Assembly (NCBI GenBank): GCA_029719485.1
Contig: CP120722.1
Location: 620,001-684,000, forward strand
DNA: 64,000 nt
Source: Kiritimatiellota bacterium B12222
Lineage (GTDB): Bacteria > Verrucomicrobiota > Kiritimatiellia > SS1-B-03-39 > UBA6053
Reading direction: 5' to 3'
The translations under genes were made by a program, and so were the position numbers. Below, one piece after another: positions 8,083 to 15,831 of the stretch. The notes under the pieces are model-generated. The model was not told the origin of the DNA. It did not search any database and saw nothing but the letters and a program-made list of their open reading frames with translations. Every line of letters starts with the position of its first letter. Position 1 is the first letter of the stretch.

Positions 8083-8715
8083 ATGTTTACAGGAATCATT
8101 CAGAAAAAAGGTTTAGTCGATGCATTGGAAGAGCGGGCCGGAGGCAAACGTCTGTGGTTTAGCACTGCCCCCTGGGAGCGTGCATACGAAGAGGGTGAAA
8201 GCATTGCGGTCAATGGGGTGTGTTTGACTTTGGCCGATCGAAAAGATGATTTGTTGGGGTTTGATGTGTTGGAGGAGACATTGCGCAAGACCAATTTGGG
8301 CACACTCACATCCGGTTCTGTGGTGAATTTGGAACGCGCGTTACGTTATGGTGATGCATTGGGCGGTCATTTGGTTTCCGGTCATGTGGATGCCTGCGGG
8401 ACTGTGCGGTCGATTCAGGCGGTAGGACCTGATCGACGGGTGGAAATTACGGCGCCCGAGAGTGTGTTGCCCCTTTTGGTACCCCAAGGATCGATTGCCT
8501 GTGATGGCATTAGTTTGACAGTGGCGGAATTGTTTGACGATGCGTTTGCGGTGCATTTGATTCCTACGACCTTATCGGATACCTGTTGGGCCAAAATGAA
8601 GGTGGGGGACGCGATCAATTTGGAAGGCGATTTGGTATGTAAAATCGTGCGGCGGGAAGCGGCGGAAGGTCGGTTGACGAATGAGTGGAGTTGGGAAAAA
8701 CTTCAGCAGGGCTAA
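8083..8715 (+). CDS. ribE: Riboflavin synthase, alpha subunit
   Basis: Riboflavin synthase dismutates two 6,7-dimethyl-8-ribityllumazine molecules to riboflavin. The 210-residue protein shows the two-fold internal repeat of the family: an N-terminal barrel with MFTGIIQ, SIAVNGVCLTL and GHLVSGHVDACG, and a second barrel with SIACDGISLTVAEL. No FMN-riboswitch-like structure is evident in the 78 nt upstream, and the other rib genes are not nearby. Confidence 0.95.
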   Translation: MFTGIIQKKGLVDALEERAGGKRLWFSTAPWERAYEEGESIAVNGVCLTLADRKDDLLGFDVLEETLRKTNLGTLTSGSVVNLERALRYGDALGGHLVSGHVDACGTVRSIQAVGPDRRVEITAPESVLPLLVPQGSIACDGISLTVAELFDDAFAVHLIPTTLSDTCWAKMKVGDAINLEGDLVCKIVRREAAEGRLTNEWSWEKLQQG

Positions 8716-9134
8716 GTGTAAGCACTTTTGATATACGCCTGGGCGGAGGGAGGGGTGATAGGGAATAGTCATTTGTCATATCTCGCATTTCAATGTTCGA
8801 TGTTGGATGTTGGATGTTTGCCACCACTCCAGCGCTGATCGCCTTTCATCGTAGGCTAATTTTGTTGGGTTCGGGTTAAGGCATCTATTTTTATTGCCGC
8901 GAAAGGACGCAACACCGTTGGTGTAGGAATGGGGGTGGGGGACCCAAGGTAGATTCTCCTGCGTCGGAGCAACACTGGGCTGAAAGACGTAACGCCTTTG
9001 GCGTATCTGATGTTGATGCGGCAAATGTGTTGTGGGGAATGTGAGATGCGACCTGAGTGTACTCGCGATGTGTAACGAGTCCAATGTTACGCCAAGGGCG
9101 TTGCGCCTGTTGGTGGATTGGGTGTAGGGCAGGC
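8716..9134. repeat. Noncoding region with small palindromes
   Basis: About 420 bp without a gene. It holds a run of the TTCAATGTTCGATGTTGGATG family (about 8790-8820, inverted relative to the copy at 50-88) and several short palindromes of similar design: ACACC-GTT-GGTGT (about 8911), ACGCC-TTT-GGCGT (about 8991) and an ACGCCAAGGGCGT-like element (about 9092). They recall REP-type hairpins, but no transposase is adjacent. Confidence 0.6.
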
Positions 9135-9671
9135 TCAGTTCAAGAGTTTGAGGTAGGAGATGTCGATTTCCATGGCGACGGACTGTTGGATGAGATCGAG
9201 GCGGATCCATAGGGTCTTTTTGCCTTTGATCTCGGTGACTTCGGCTTCTAATCCCTTCATGGGGCCACCGATGATCTCTACTTTACGTCCGGGGGAAAAG
9301 TCGGGGTAGACTTCGAGTGCTAAGCCGGCTTGTTGGGCGAGGGCAATGGTTCTGAGTGGGTGAAGGAAGCTGGTTTCGTGGACGACTTCAATGACATTGG
9401 CCACATTGGGATTTTGCTGAAACCAGCGACGGTCTTGTTTTTGGATCATGCCAAATACATAGCCTGTAAACATCGGGATGTGATTGGTCCGGGTCCTGCC
9501 GTCATAATTATGAATACGTTCGAGGCAGGGGAGGAAGATTTTAGCGGGCCGCAGTCTTTGCAGGCTGGCTATCTTTTTCTCACAACGGGGTTTGCTGTGG
9601 AAAACCACCCATTGCCAGCCTTCGGGGGCGGGATGCAAAAAATCTAAGGGTGAAAGGGGCTGATCAGTCAT
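9135..9671 (-). CDS. NusG-like specialised transcription antitermination factor (RfaH/UpxY type)
   Basis: The 178-residue protein has an N-terminal NGN domain (WVVFHSKPRCEKKIA, then GYVFGMI and NPNVANVIEV, about residues 19-110) and a C-terminal KOW motif (PGRKVEIIGGPMKGLEAEV, about 126-145). These are the two domains of NusG, which binds the RNA polymerase clamp and couples it to ribosomes or Rho. The divergent sequence and isolated position, away from secE and ribosomal-protein genes, point to a specialised paralogue. Such paralogues often act on polysaccharide or secretion operons; its target cannot be told from this window. Confidence 0.8.
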   Translation of the reverse strand: MTDQPLSPLDFLHPAPEGWQWVVFHSKPRCEKKIASLQRLRPAKIFLPCLERIHNYDGRTRTNHIPMFTGYVFGMIQKQDRRWFQQNPNVANVIEVVHETSFLHPLRTIALAQQAGLALEVYPDFSPGRKVEIIGGPMKGLEAEVTEIKGKKTLWIRLDLIQQSVAMEIDISYLKLLN

Positions 9672-9782
9672 GGAGGCTTATGTTTACACCGGAATTGTGC
9701 AAAGAGGCAAGTGTTCAGAGGGACTGAAATCAATGTCCTTCGCTTTACAATGGGTCTATTCTGATGCAAGTTAGCCGCTCTT

Positions 9783-11543
9783 ATGTCCAGCATGAATCAA
9801 ACAACACGTTTACGACCCTTAAGGGATTATGTGACCCTCCGTCTTGTGGTGGTATCGTTGGTGCTTACTCTGATTGCGACGCTTTTGTCGCTGTGGCTCC
9901 CGCGGATGTTGGGAAATTTGGTTGATGAGTTAGCGGATGGACATTTGTCAGCGAAGGTTTTGATCAAGCAGGCGGCATTTTATTTGCTTGTGGCGGTGAC
10001 GGGGGCCTTGTTTAGCAAGTGGATGCGTCAGGTACCGATGCGCTGGGGGCCTCAAGTGGCTCATCGCTTACGTACACGATTACACCGTCATTTGTTACAG
10101 TTGGATGAAAATCAAATTCATGATCAACGGGTGGGCGAGTTAATGAGTCGTTTGCAGTCGGATGTGAATGCGGTGTCGGACATGCTGTCGATGGGGGGGC
10201 ACAGTATGATTCGGGCGATGTTCACGTTGGGCATTGGCTTTACGATGATGTTTCAACGCTCGGTTCCTTTGGCTTTGCTATTGAGTGCGTTGTTGCCGGT
10301 GTTGATGTTGATTGCATTTCTGATGATTCATTCGGTACGGTTCCGGCATTTGAAAGTGCAAGAGCAGTTAGGAGTGATTTCCAGTTTTTGTCAGGAGTCT
10401 TTTGGAGGCTTGCGCATTGTGAGGGGCTTGGGCCTGGGAAATATTCGCATGCAACGTTTTGGGGAATTGAACCAGGAGTATATCAAACGGAATTTGTTTT
10501 TGAGTCGGATTGAAGTGTTTGCATGGCCGTTGATTCAAACGGGATTTGTGTTGGGTAATGTGTTGCTGTTGTGGGTGGGAGGGCTGCGGGTGATCCGGGG
10601 AGAAATTCAAATCGGTATGTTGGTGGAGTTTCAACAGTACCTGATGATTATGCAGTGGCCGGCGTTGTCGATCGCGTGGACCTTGAGTTTAATTTTACGT
10701 GGACGGGCGAGTCAGGGTCGCTTGCAGGAAATTCTTGATGCGGTACCGCAGGTTACCGAAAGCAAAGCTGATTTTCCTGAGTTGTCAGAGCATATGAAGA
10801 CAATTCAATTTGAAAAGGTAAGTTTAGGGTTAAATGGGCGTCAGGTTTTAAAAGATATCTCGTTTGAATTGAAGCCTGGTCAACGTTTAGGAATTACGGG
10901 TCCTACTGGATCCGGTAAAACGGTGTTGATGCAAATGTTATTGCGTCGACAGGATCCTGAAAGTGGCAGGGTTTTATTGGGGGGTCATGACATAAAAGAG
11001 TTGCCTTTGACGTTTTTATACAATGAAATGAGGATTGCGCCGCAGGAGCCGGTGTTGTTTTCGATGAGTTTGGAAGAGAATTTACGTTTGGCAAATCCAG
11101 ATGCGACGAAGGAAGAGATGGCGCGCGCATTATATTTATCGGCCTTGGATCGGGATATCCCCCAGTTGGCGGATGGCTTGTCCACAAAGATTGGAGAGAG
11201 AGGGGTGACGCTTTCGGGCGGACAGCGTCAGCGCTGTGCGATTGCGAGGGCGTTGTTATCCTCTCCTGAAATTTTGTTGTTGGATGATTCGTTGTCGGCG
11301 GTGGATACTGCGACGGAAAGTTTAATTTTGGAACGGTTATTGCCTGCGCTCAAGGGGAAAACGCTGATGTTGATTAGTCATCGTTATGCCGCGTTGCGGC
11401 ATTGTGATCAGGTCTTGGTACTCAAAGATGGCGTGGTGGTAGAGGTGGGGGCCCCCGATGATTTGATGGGGCAAGCTGGGGAGTTTGCCGAGTTGGCAGA
11501 GCGGCAGCGATTGCAGGCTGAATTGAAGGAGGATGAGGCGTGA
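9783..11543 (+). CDS. ABC exporter, half-transporter 1 (MdlA-like)
   Basis: This is a type IV ABC exporter half of 586 residues: six membrane helices (about 20-310) followed by a nucleotide-binding domain. Walker A is GPTGSGKTV (about residue 373), the signature is LSGGQRQR (about 477), Walker B is ILLLDDSLSAVD and the H-loop is LISHR. The residue after Walker B that should be the catalytic glutamate is aspartate (LLDD). Its gene overlaps the next by 4 nt (GTGA), so the two halves are made together and should form a heterodimer. The substrate is unknown; MdlAB, LmrCD and TM287/288-like multidrug or lipid exporters are the nearest known type. Confidence 0.9.
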   Translation: MSSMNQTTRLRPLRDYVTLRLVVVSLVLTLIATLLSLWLPRMLGNLVDELADGHLSAKVLIKQAAFYLLVAVTGALFSKWMRQVPMRWGPQVAHRLRTRLHRHLLQLDENQIHDQRVGELMSRLQSDVNAVSDMLSMGGHSMIRAMFTLGIGFTMMFQRSVPLALLLSALLPVLMLIAFLMIHSVRFRHLKVQEQLGVISSFCQESFGGLRIVRGLGLGNIRMQRFGELNQEYIKRNLFLSRIEVFAWPLIQTGFVLGNVLLLWVGGLRVIRGEIQIGMLVEFQQYLMIMQWPALSIAWTLSLILRGRASQGRLQEILDAVPQVTESKADFPELSEHMKTIQFEKVSLGLNGRQVLKDISFELKPGQRLGITGPTGSGKTVLMQMLLRRQDPESGRVLLGGHDIKELPLTFLYNEMRIAPQEPVLFSMSLEENLRLANPDATKEEMARALYLSALDRDIPQLADGLSTKIGERGVTLSGGQRQRCAIARALLSSPEILLLDDSLSAVDTATESLILERLLPALKGKTLMLISHRYAALRHCDQVLVLKDGVVVEVGAPDDLMGQAGEFAELAERQRLQAELKEDEA

Positions 11544-13297
11544 AAGACAGCATGTATTTGAAACGATTGTGGGGATTTACGCATCCTTACCGTTTGGCTA
11601 TGTTGACGGGGTTGGTGTTGTTACTGTTACAAGTGGTGGCCACAAATGCGATGCCGCTGTTGATTAAGCGGGGGATTGATTTATTTATTTCCCCGGAACA
11701 AACGACTCTAGATACGGCTGAACGGGTTACAGGATTGCAACAGTTGTTGGGGTGGTTGGCTGCGATGGCGGGTGGGATGTTTCTTTTTCGGGTGACGCAT
11801 ACCTATCTCATGACCTGGGTGGGGCAGCATGTGTTGCGGGATTTGCGCATGGAGGTATTTCGCAAAGTGTTGGCGTTACCCATGCAGCGGATTGATCAGC
11901 TGCAAGTGGGTCGACTGATGACTCGAGCGACCAATGATTTGGATGCTTTGCAGGAGTTGATTCGCAATGGGTTTATTGGCTTGCTTGCCAATTTGTTGTT
12001 GTTGGTGGGGGCGATGGTGTTCATGTGGCGAATCGAATGGCATTTGGCGTTGGCTTTTTATGGGGTGTTGCCTGTGTTGGCAGGTTTGTTAACGGTGGTG
12101 AATCGTCAAAGTCGCAAGGCGCAACGGGCGGCCCGCAGTGCGGTATCGATGTTGAACAGTAGTACCCAGGAAAGTTTAAATGGCTTGTTTACCTTGCGGG
12201 TATTTAATCAGCGGGAGCGTATGCGGGAACGTTTGCATGCGCAAAGTAATGATTTCCGGGAAGCGCGTTCGAAGGTGGTGGATTGGAATACCTGGCATTT
12301 CCCCATTCTCGAATTGAGTCGCGCTTTGGCGGTGGTGGTGTTGATTGTGGCCTGTGGCATTTGGGTGCCGAGTCAGACAGGTAGTTTGGTGGCGTTCCTG
12401 ATGTACATTCGTTATTTTTTCCGTCCTTTAGAAGAGTTGGCGGAGCAATCTCAACAGTTTCAAAGTGGTTTGGCTTCGGCGGAACGGGTGTTTGATTTAT
12501 TGGACGAAAAAGAAATTCCGCCGGATCCGGAGCATCCGGTTCGTTTGGGTTCGGTGGCGGGTGAAATTGAATTTAAGCAGGTGCATTTTGCGTATGCGGA
12601 AGATCATCCGGTGTTGCGGTCGTTGAGCCTGCATATACGTCCAGGTCAATTTGTGGCGGTGGTGGGCGCGACGGGTGCGGGGAAATCTACGTTGTTGAGT
12701 TTGCTCAACCGATTTTATGATCCGCAGGCGGGTGAAATTTTGTTGGATGGTGAAAATATTCAGTGCTTTGCGTTAAGCGACTTAAGGCGTCATTTGGGAA
12801 TGGTGCAGCAGGATCCGATGTTATTTTCGGGAACGGTGGCGGAGAATATTGGGTTGGGTCGGGAAGGGGCGACGGCGGAGGCGATTGAGGCGGCGGCCCG
12901 TCGGGTAAATGCGCACTCCTTTATTATGAAAATGGAGAAGGGCTATGAGACAGAATTGGGAGAGGGCGGATATCGTTTGTCTACGGGTCAAAAGCAACTC
13001 ATCGCGTTGTCGCGTATTTTGTTGCAGGATCCTGAGGTGGTATTGATGTTGGATGAAGCGACGGCGTCGGTGGATTCTGAAACCGAGCAGTTGATTCAGG
13101 ACGGATTGGAGGAAGTGCGCAATGGACGCACCTGTATTGCGATTGCGCATCGTTTGTCGACCATTCAGCATGCCGATTTAATTTTGGTTTTGCGTCATGG
13201 TGAATTGGTGGAGCAAGGTACCCATCAGGAATTGTTGCGGACGGATGGGTATTATGGCAGTTTGGTGGAAGCGATGAAGATTGGGTTGGAAGTTTAG
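11540..13297 (+). CDS. ABC exporter, half-transporter 2 (MdlB-like)
   Basis: The 585-residue partner has six membrane helices and an ATPase domain with Walker A GATGAGKST, a divergent signature LSTGQKQL, Walker B VVLMLDEATASVD with the catalytic glutamate, and the H-loop IAHR. The GTG at 11540 overlaps the previous stop and follows a strong AGGAGG (about 11527-11533), so I chose it over the ATG at 11552. Combined with the Asp-for-Glu change in the partner, one of the two composite ATP sites has both a degenerate Walker B and a degenerate signature. The other site is canonical. Confidence 0.9.
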   Translation: MKDSMYLKRLWGFTHPYRLAMLTGLVLLLLQVVATNAMPLLIKRGIDLFISPEQTTLDTAERVTGLQQLLGWLAAMAGGMFLFRVTHTYLMTWVGQHVLRDLRMEVFRKVLALPMQRIDQLQVGRLMTRATNDLDALQELIRNGFIGLLANLLLLVGAMVFMWRIEWHLALAFYGVLPVLAGLLTVVNRQSRKAQRAARSAVSMLNSSTQESLNGLFTLRVFNQRERMRERLHAQSNDFREARSKVVDWNTWHFPILELSRALAVVVLIVACGIWVPSQTGSLVAFLMYIRYFFRPLEELAEQSQQFQSGLASAERVFDLLDEKEIPPDPEHPVRLGSVAGEIEFKQVHFAYAEDHPVLRSLSLHIRPGQFVAVVGATGAGKSTLLSLLNRFYDPQAGEILLDGENIQCFALSDLRRHLGMVQQDPMLFSGTVAENIGLGREGATAEAIEAAARRVNAHSFIMKMEKGYETELGEGGYRLSTGQKQLIALSRILLQDPEVVLMLDEATASVDSETEQLIQDGLEEVRNGRTCIAIAHRLSTIQHADLILVLRHGELVEQGTHQELLRTDGYYGSLVEAMKIGLEV

Positions 13298-13592
13298 GGC
13301 GGGGGGGGAAATGCGAATGTTGAACATTGAACATCCAACATTGAACGTTGAAGGTTGAAGAGGGCTGGGTGGGTCAGGGCCTTCGGCCCGCGGGGGTTGG
13401 GGAGAAAGGCGAACGTTGAACATTGAACATCCAACATTGAACGTTGAAGAGGGCTGGGGGAGGAAGAAAGGCGGACGTTGAAGAGGGTTGGGGGAGGCGT
13501 TTGGGTCAATCGAGATTTTTTTGGGGTCAATCCTTGTTCGTTGAGGGAAAGAGAATAGTGATTCTTTTAGGTGATCTCACAAAGGAGCAACT
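13298..13592. repeat. Noncoding region with ATTGAAC-type repeats
   Basis: Two runs of AACATTGAACATCCAACATTG-like direct repeats (13316-13360 and 13412-13450) flank a copy of the GGCTGGGTGGG...GGCCCGCGGG block that also opens the window (1-88). The last 60 bp before 13593 are unique and end in a strong AAAGGAG ribosome-binding site, so a promoter for the leader ORF and mtfA should lie there. Confidence 0.65.
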
Positions 13593-13667
13593 ATGAAAAT
13601 TGAACACAGGTTATATAAGAGAATAGCTCCGCTGGTGGGGGTGGGGAGTTGGTGTTATGTTTATTGA
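13593..13667 (+). CDS. Candidate 24-residue leader peptide upstream of mtfA
   Basis: The ATG at 13593 is preceded by a near-ideal AAAGGAG at 13581-13587 (5-nt spacing). The frame runs 24 codons (MKIEHRLYKRIAPLVG, then VGSWCYVY) and its TGA at 13665-13667 lies 11 nt inside the start of mtfA (ATG 13657). mtfA itself has only a weak, distant GGGGAG. The layout suggests translational coupling or a regulatory leader. No homology is claimed. Confidence 0.45.
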   Translation: MKIEHRLYKRIAPLVGVGSWCYVY

Positions 13668-14499
13668 ACTTACTCAGAGGCTAGGGTGGGTGGGGTCTGT
13701 ATCTTTTTTGATGATCGTGGGGGTGGCTGGCGCGTGGGGGTGGCAGGTGTATATGCGTCAAAAAAAGAGGAAGGCTTTGCTGTCGAGTCCTTTTCCGGAA
13801 GGCTGGGAACAGTTGTTGAAGGAAAGATGGCCGGTGTATGAAACGCTTCCTGATGAGGTGAAGAAACGTTTAGGGGGATATACGCGAATTTTTGTGGCGG
13901 AAAAAAATTTCGAAGGCTGTGGGGGCTTGGAGATGACGGAGGAGATCAAAGTAGTGATTGCGGCCCAGGCCTGTTTGCTGTTGGCGGGTCGCGAGCTGAA
14001 AAAAGTGTATCCTGCACTGAAATCAGTTTTGGTTTATCCGCATACCTTTGTGGCAGGTGGCAAAGGAATTTTTGGAGGGAAGTATGATGAACCTTCGGCG
14101 CGTTTGGGGGAGTCGTGGCAAACGGGCACGGTGATCTTATCGTGGCATAGTGTGGAAGGGGGCGCGCGAAATATTGAGGATGGTCATAATGTCACCTTGC
14201 ATGAATTTGCGCATCAACTGGATCAAGCGGATGGGGTGGCGGATGGTGCACCTGATTTGCATGGCAGCGCGGCGAAAACCTGGGCCCATTGTTTTCAGCA
14301 GGAGTTTAAAGATTTCTTGGATCAACTCGATCATGGAAAACGCACAGTGATTGATGACTATGGGGCCACCAATGGGGCGGAGTTTTTTGCCACTGCTACG
14401 GAAGCGTTTTTTGAGAAGTCAGCTCAGTTGGCGGACAAGCGGCCCGAGTTATATGTGGCCTTAAAAGACTACTATGGTCTGGATCCCGAACAGTGGTAA
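13657..14499 (+). CDS. mtfA: MtfA-family zinc-dependent peptidase
   Basis: This is a 280-residue member of the MtfA/YeeI family of gluzincin-type peptidases. It has one N-terminal membrane segment (about residues 12-30). The zinc motif is HEFAHQLD (H182, E183, H186), with a downstream glutamate in AEFFATATEAFF as the probable third ligand. E. coli MtfA is a cytosolic aminopeptidase that binds the glucose repressor Mlc; no mlc homologue is seen here, so the partner is unknown. The N-terminal anchor differs from the soluble E. coli protein. Its start overlaps the candidate leader ORF. Confidence 0.88.
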   Translation: MFIELTQRLGWVGSVSFLMIVGVAGAWGWQVYMRQKKRKALLSSPFPEGWEQLLKERWPVYETLPDEVKKRLGGYTRIFVAEKNFEGCGGLEMTEEIKVVIAAQACLLLAGRELKKVYPALKSVLVYPHTFVAGGKGIFGGKYDEPSARLGESWQTGTVILSWHSVEGGARNIEDGHNVTLHEFAHQLDQADGVADGAPDLHGSAAKTWAHCFQQEFKDFLDQLDHGKRTVIDDYGATNGAEFFATATEAFFEKSAQLADKRPELYVALKDYYGLDPEQW

Positions 14500-14506
14500 A
14501 TGCGCT

Positions 14507-15796
14507 TTAGAGCAGGTCGGTTGCGGGGACAATTCCCCCTTGCTTGCGAATGGCTTGTTTCCAACTGTCTGCAGGGAGGTCGGCGGGATGATGGAGGCCG
14601 GCTTGGACGGCGCAAGAGGCGACGGCGCCCACCGCTTGGCCCATGGCCATGCTGGAGGCTTGGACGCGAAAGGCGGAGTTGGCCAGCCGATCTCCGCTGA
14701 TACAGCGTCCTGCGACTAGGAATTGTTTAACCCCTTTGGGGGTCATGGCTGAGAGGGGCAGGGTCGGAAAAGTTCCCGGAGCGAGTTTTCGGCAATCCAA
14801 TCCTTCGTCGGTATGCAAATCAATGGGATAGAAACTGTAACAGACGGCATCGTCCCAGAGACGCCCTGTTTGATAATCTTGGTGGCTGATGGTGCTTTCG
14901 CCGATAATGGAACGGGTTTCACGAATGCCACATTCGGGAGCGCACCAGTCAATTTTGAGTTTTTCCAAGCCGGGTTGTTTTTTTAGAAAACGAAATACGC
15001 GCATGACAGATTGGCGTCCCGCGATTTCGGCTTGGGTTTTGCCCCGACTGCTGGTGGCATTTACACGGGGAATATGAATGGCATTTTCGCCGTGGGTATA
15101 AAGAAGTTGGCTTACAGATTTAGCGCCCCATCCGAGATCCGAGGAGTGGAGTTCGCCGGATGCGAGGGCCTCGGGGACTTGTTGATCGATGGCTTCGATA
15201 TTGAGATCGTCTAGCTCATATCCTTCCATGCGAAAGACCAAGGTGGCGGGTTGTAAAGAAGAGGCTGGTGGGCTGAGTTCGCAACCGGCCAGGGCGGCCA
15301 GGTTTGCGTCGCCCGTGCAGTCGATAAGCCATTTGGCTGTGACAGTATGTAGACCTTCTTTCCCACAAAGGACGAGTTGCCAGTCTTTGCCTTGTCCGCC
15401 GCTGACGGCTGCGGGAAGGGTATGGAAAAGCAAATCGCATCCTGAATCAATCACCGCTTGATCGAGTGTGGCGGCGAGTACGGTAGGGCAAAGGGAGATT
15501 TGGTGATGCCAATGACGTTCGGGGAGTTGGGTGAAATCAGGCAAGGTATGTCCTGATTCTAGGGCGGCTGCGCGAACCAGATCCCAGCCAATTCCAGCGA
15601 TGATTTGTTTACCCCAGGCGCTGAAGAGTCCGGGAAATGCCACCCGGTTTAAGGTAGTGGCGCCTCCCAGCATGCCACTTTTTTCTACCAGTAATACGCG
15701 TGATCCATTGCGGGCTGCTTGAATGGCGGCGGGAAATCCTGCGGGTCCTCCCCCACAAACGACGAGGTCATAGGAGGAGTGGGGTGGGGTGATCAT
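14507..15796 (-). CDS. FAD-dependent oxidoreductase
   Basis: The 429-residue protein begins with a Rossmann FAD-binding motif (YDLVVCGGGPAGFPAAIQAA, with a glutamate in LLVEKSG), has the LIDCTGDANLAALAG segment typical of FAD_oxidored (PF12831-type) enzymes and a second FAD-contact block near the C-terminus (FLVAGRCISGD, then SSMAMGQAVGA). No signal peptide is seen. These enzymes are common beside carbohydrate genes in Verrucomicrobiota, but their substrates are mostly unknown. It lies 35 nt downstream of another enzyme of the same fold, so the two are probably co-transcribed. Confidence 0.82.
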   Translation of the reverse strand: MITPPHSSYDLVVCGGGPAGFPAAIQAARNGSRVLLVEKSGMLGGATTLNRVAFPGLFSAWGKQIIAGIGWDLVRAAALESGHTLPDFTQLPERHWHHQISLCPTVLAATLDQAVIDSGCDLLFHTLPAAVSGGQGKDWQLVLCGKEGLHTVTAKWLIDCTGDANLAALAGCELSPPASSLQPATLVFRMEGYELDDLNIEAIDQQVPEALASGELHSSDLGWGAKSVSQLLYTHGENAIHIPRVNATSSRGKTQAEIAGRQSVMRVFRFLKKQPGLEKLKIDWCAPECGIRETRSIIGESTISHQDYQTGRLWDDAVCYSFYPIDLHTDEGLDCRKLAPGTFPTLPLSAMTPKGVKQFLVAGRCISGDRLANSAFRVQASSMAMGQAVGAVASCAVQAGLHHPADLPADSWKQAIRKQGGIVPATDLL

Positions 15797-15831
15797 GATT
15801 TTATGGGGGAAGGGAGGCGGGGGAGATGGCC

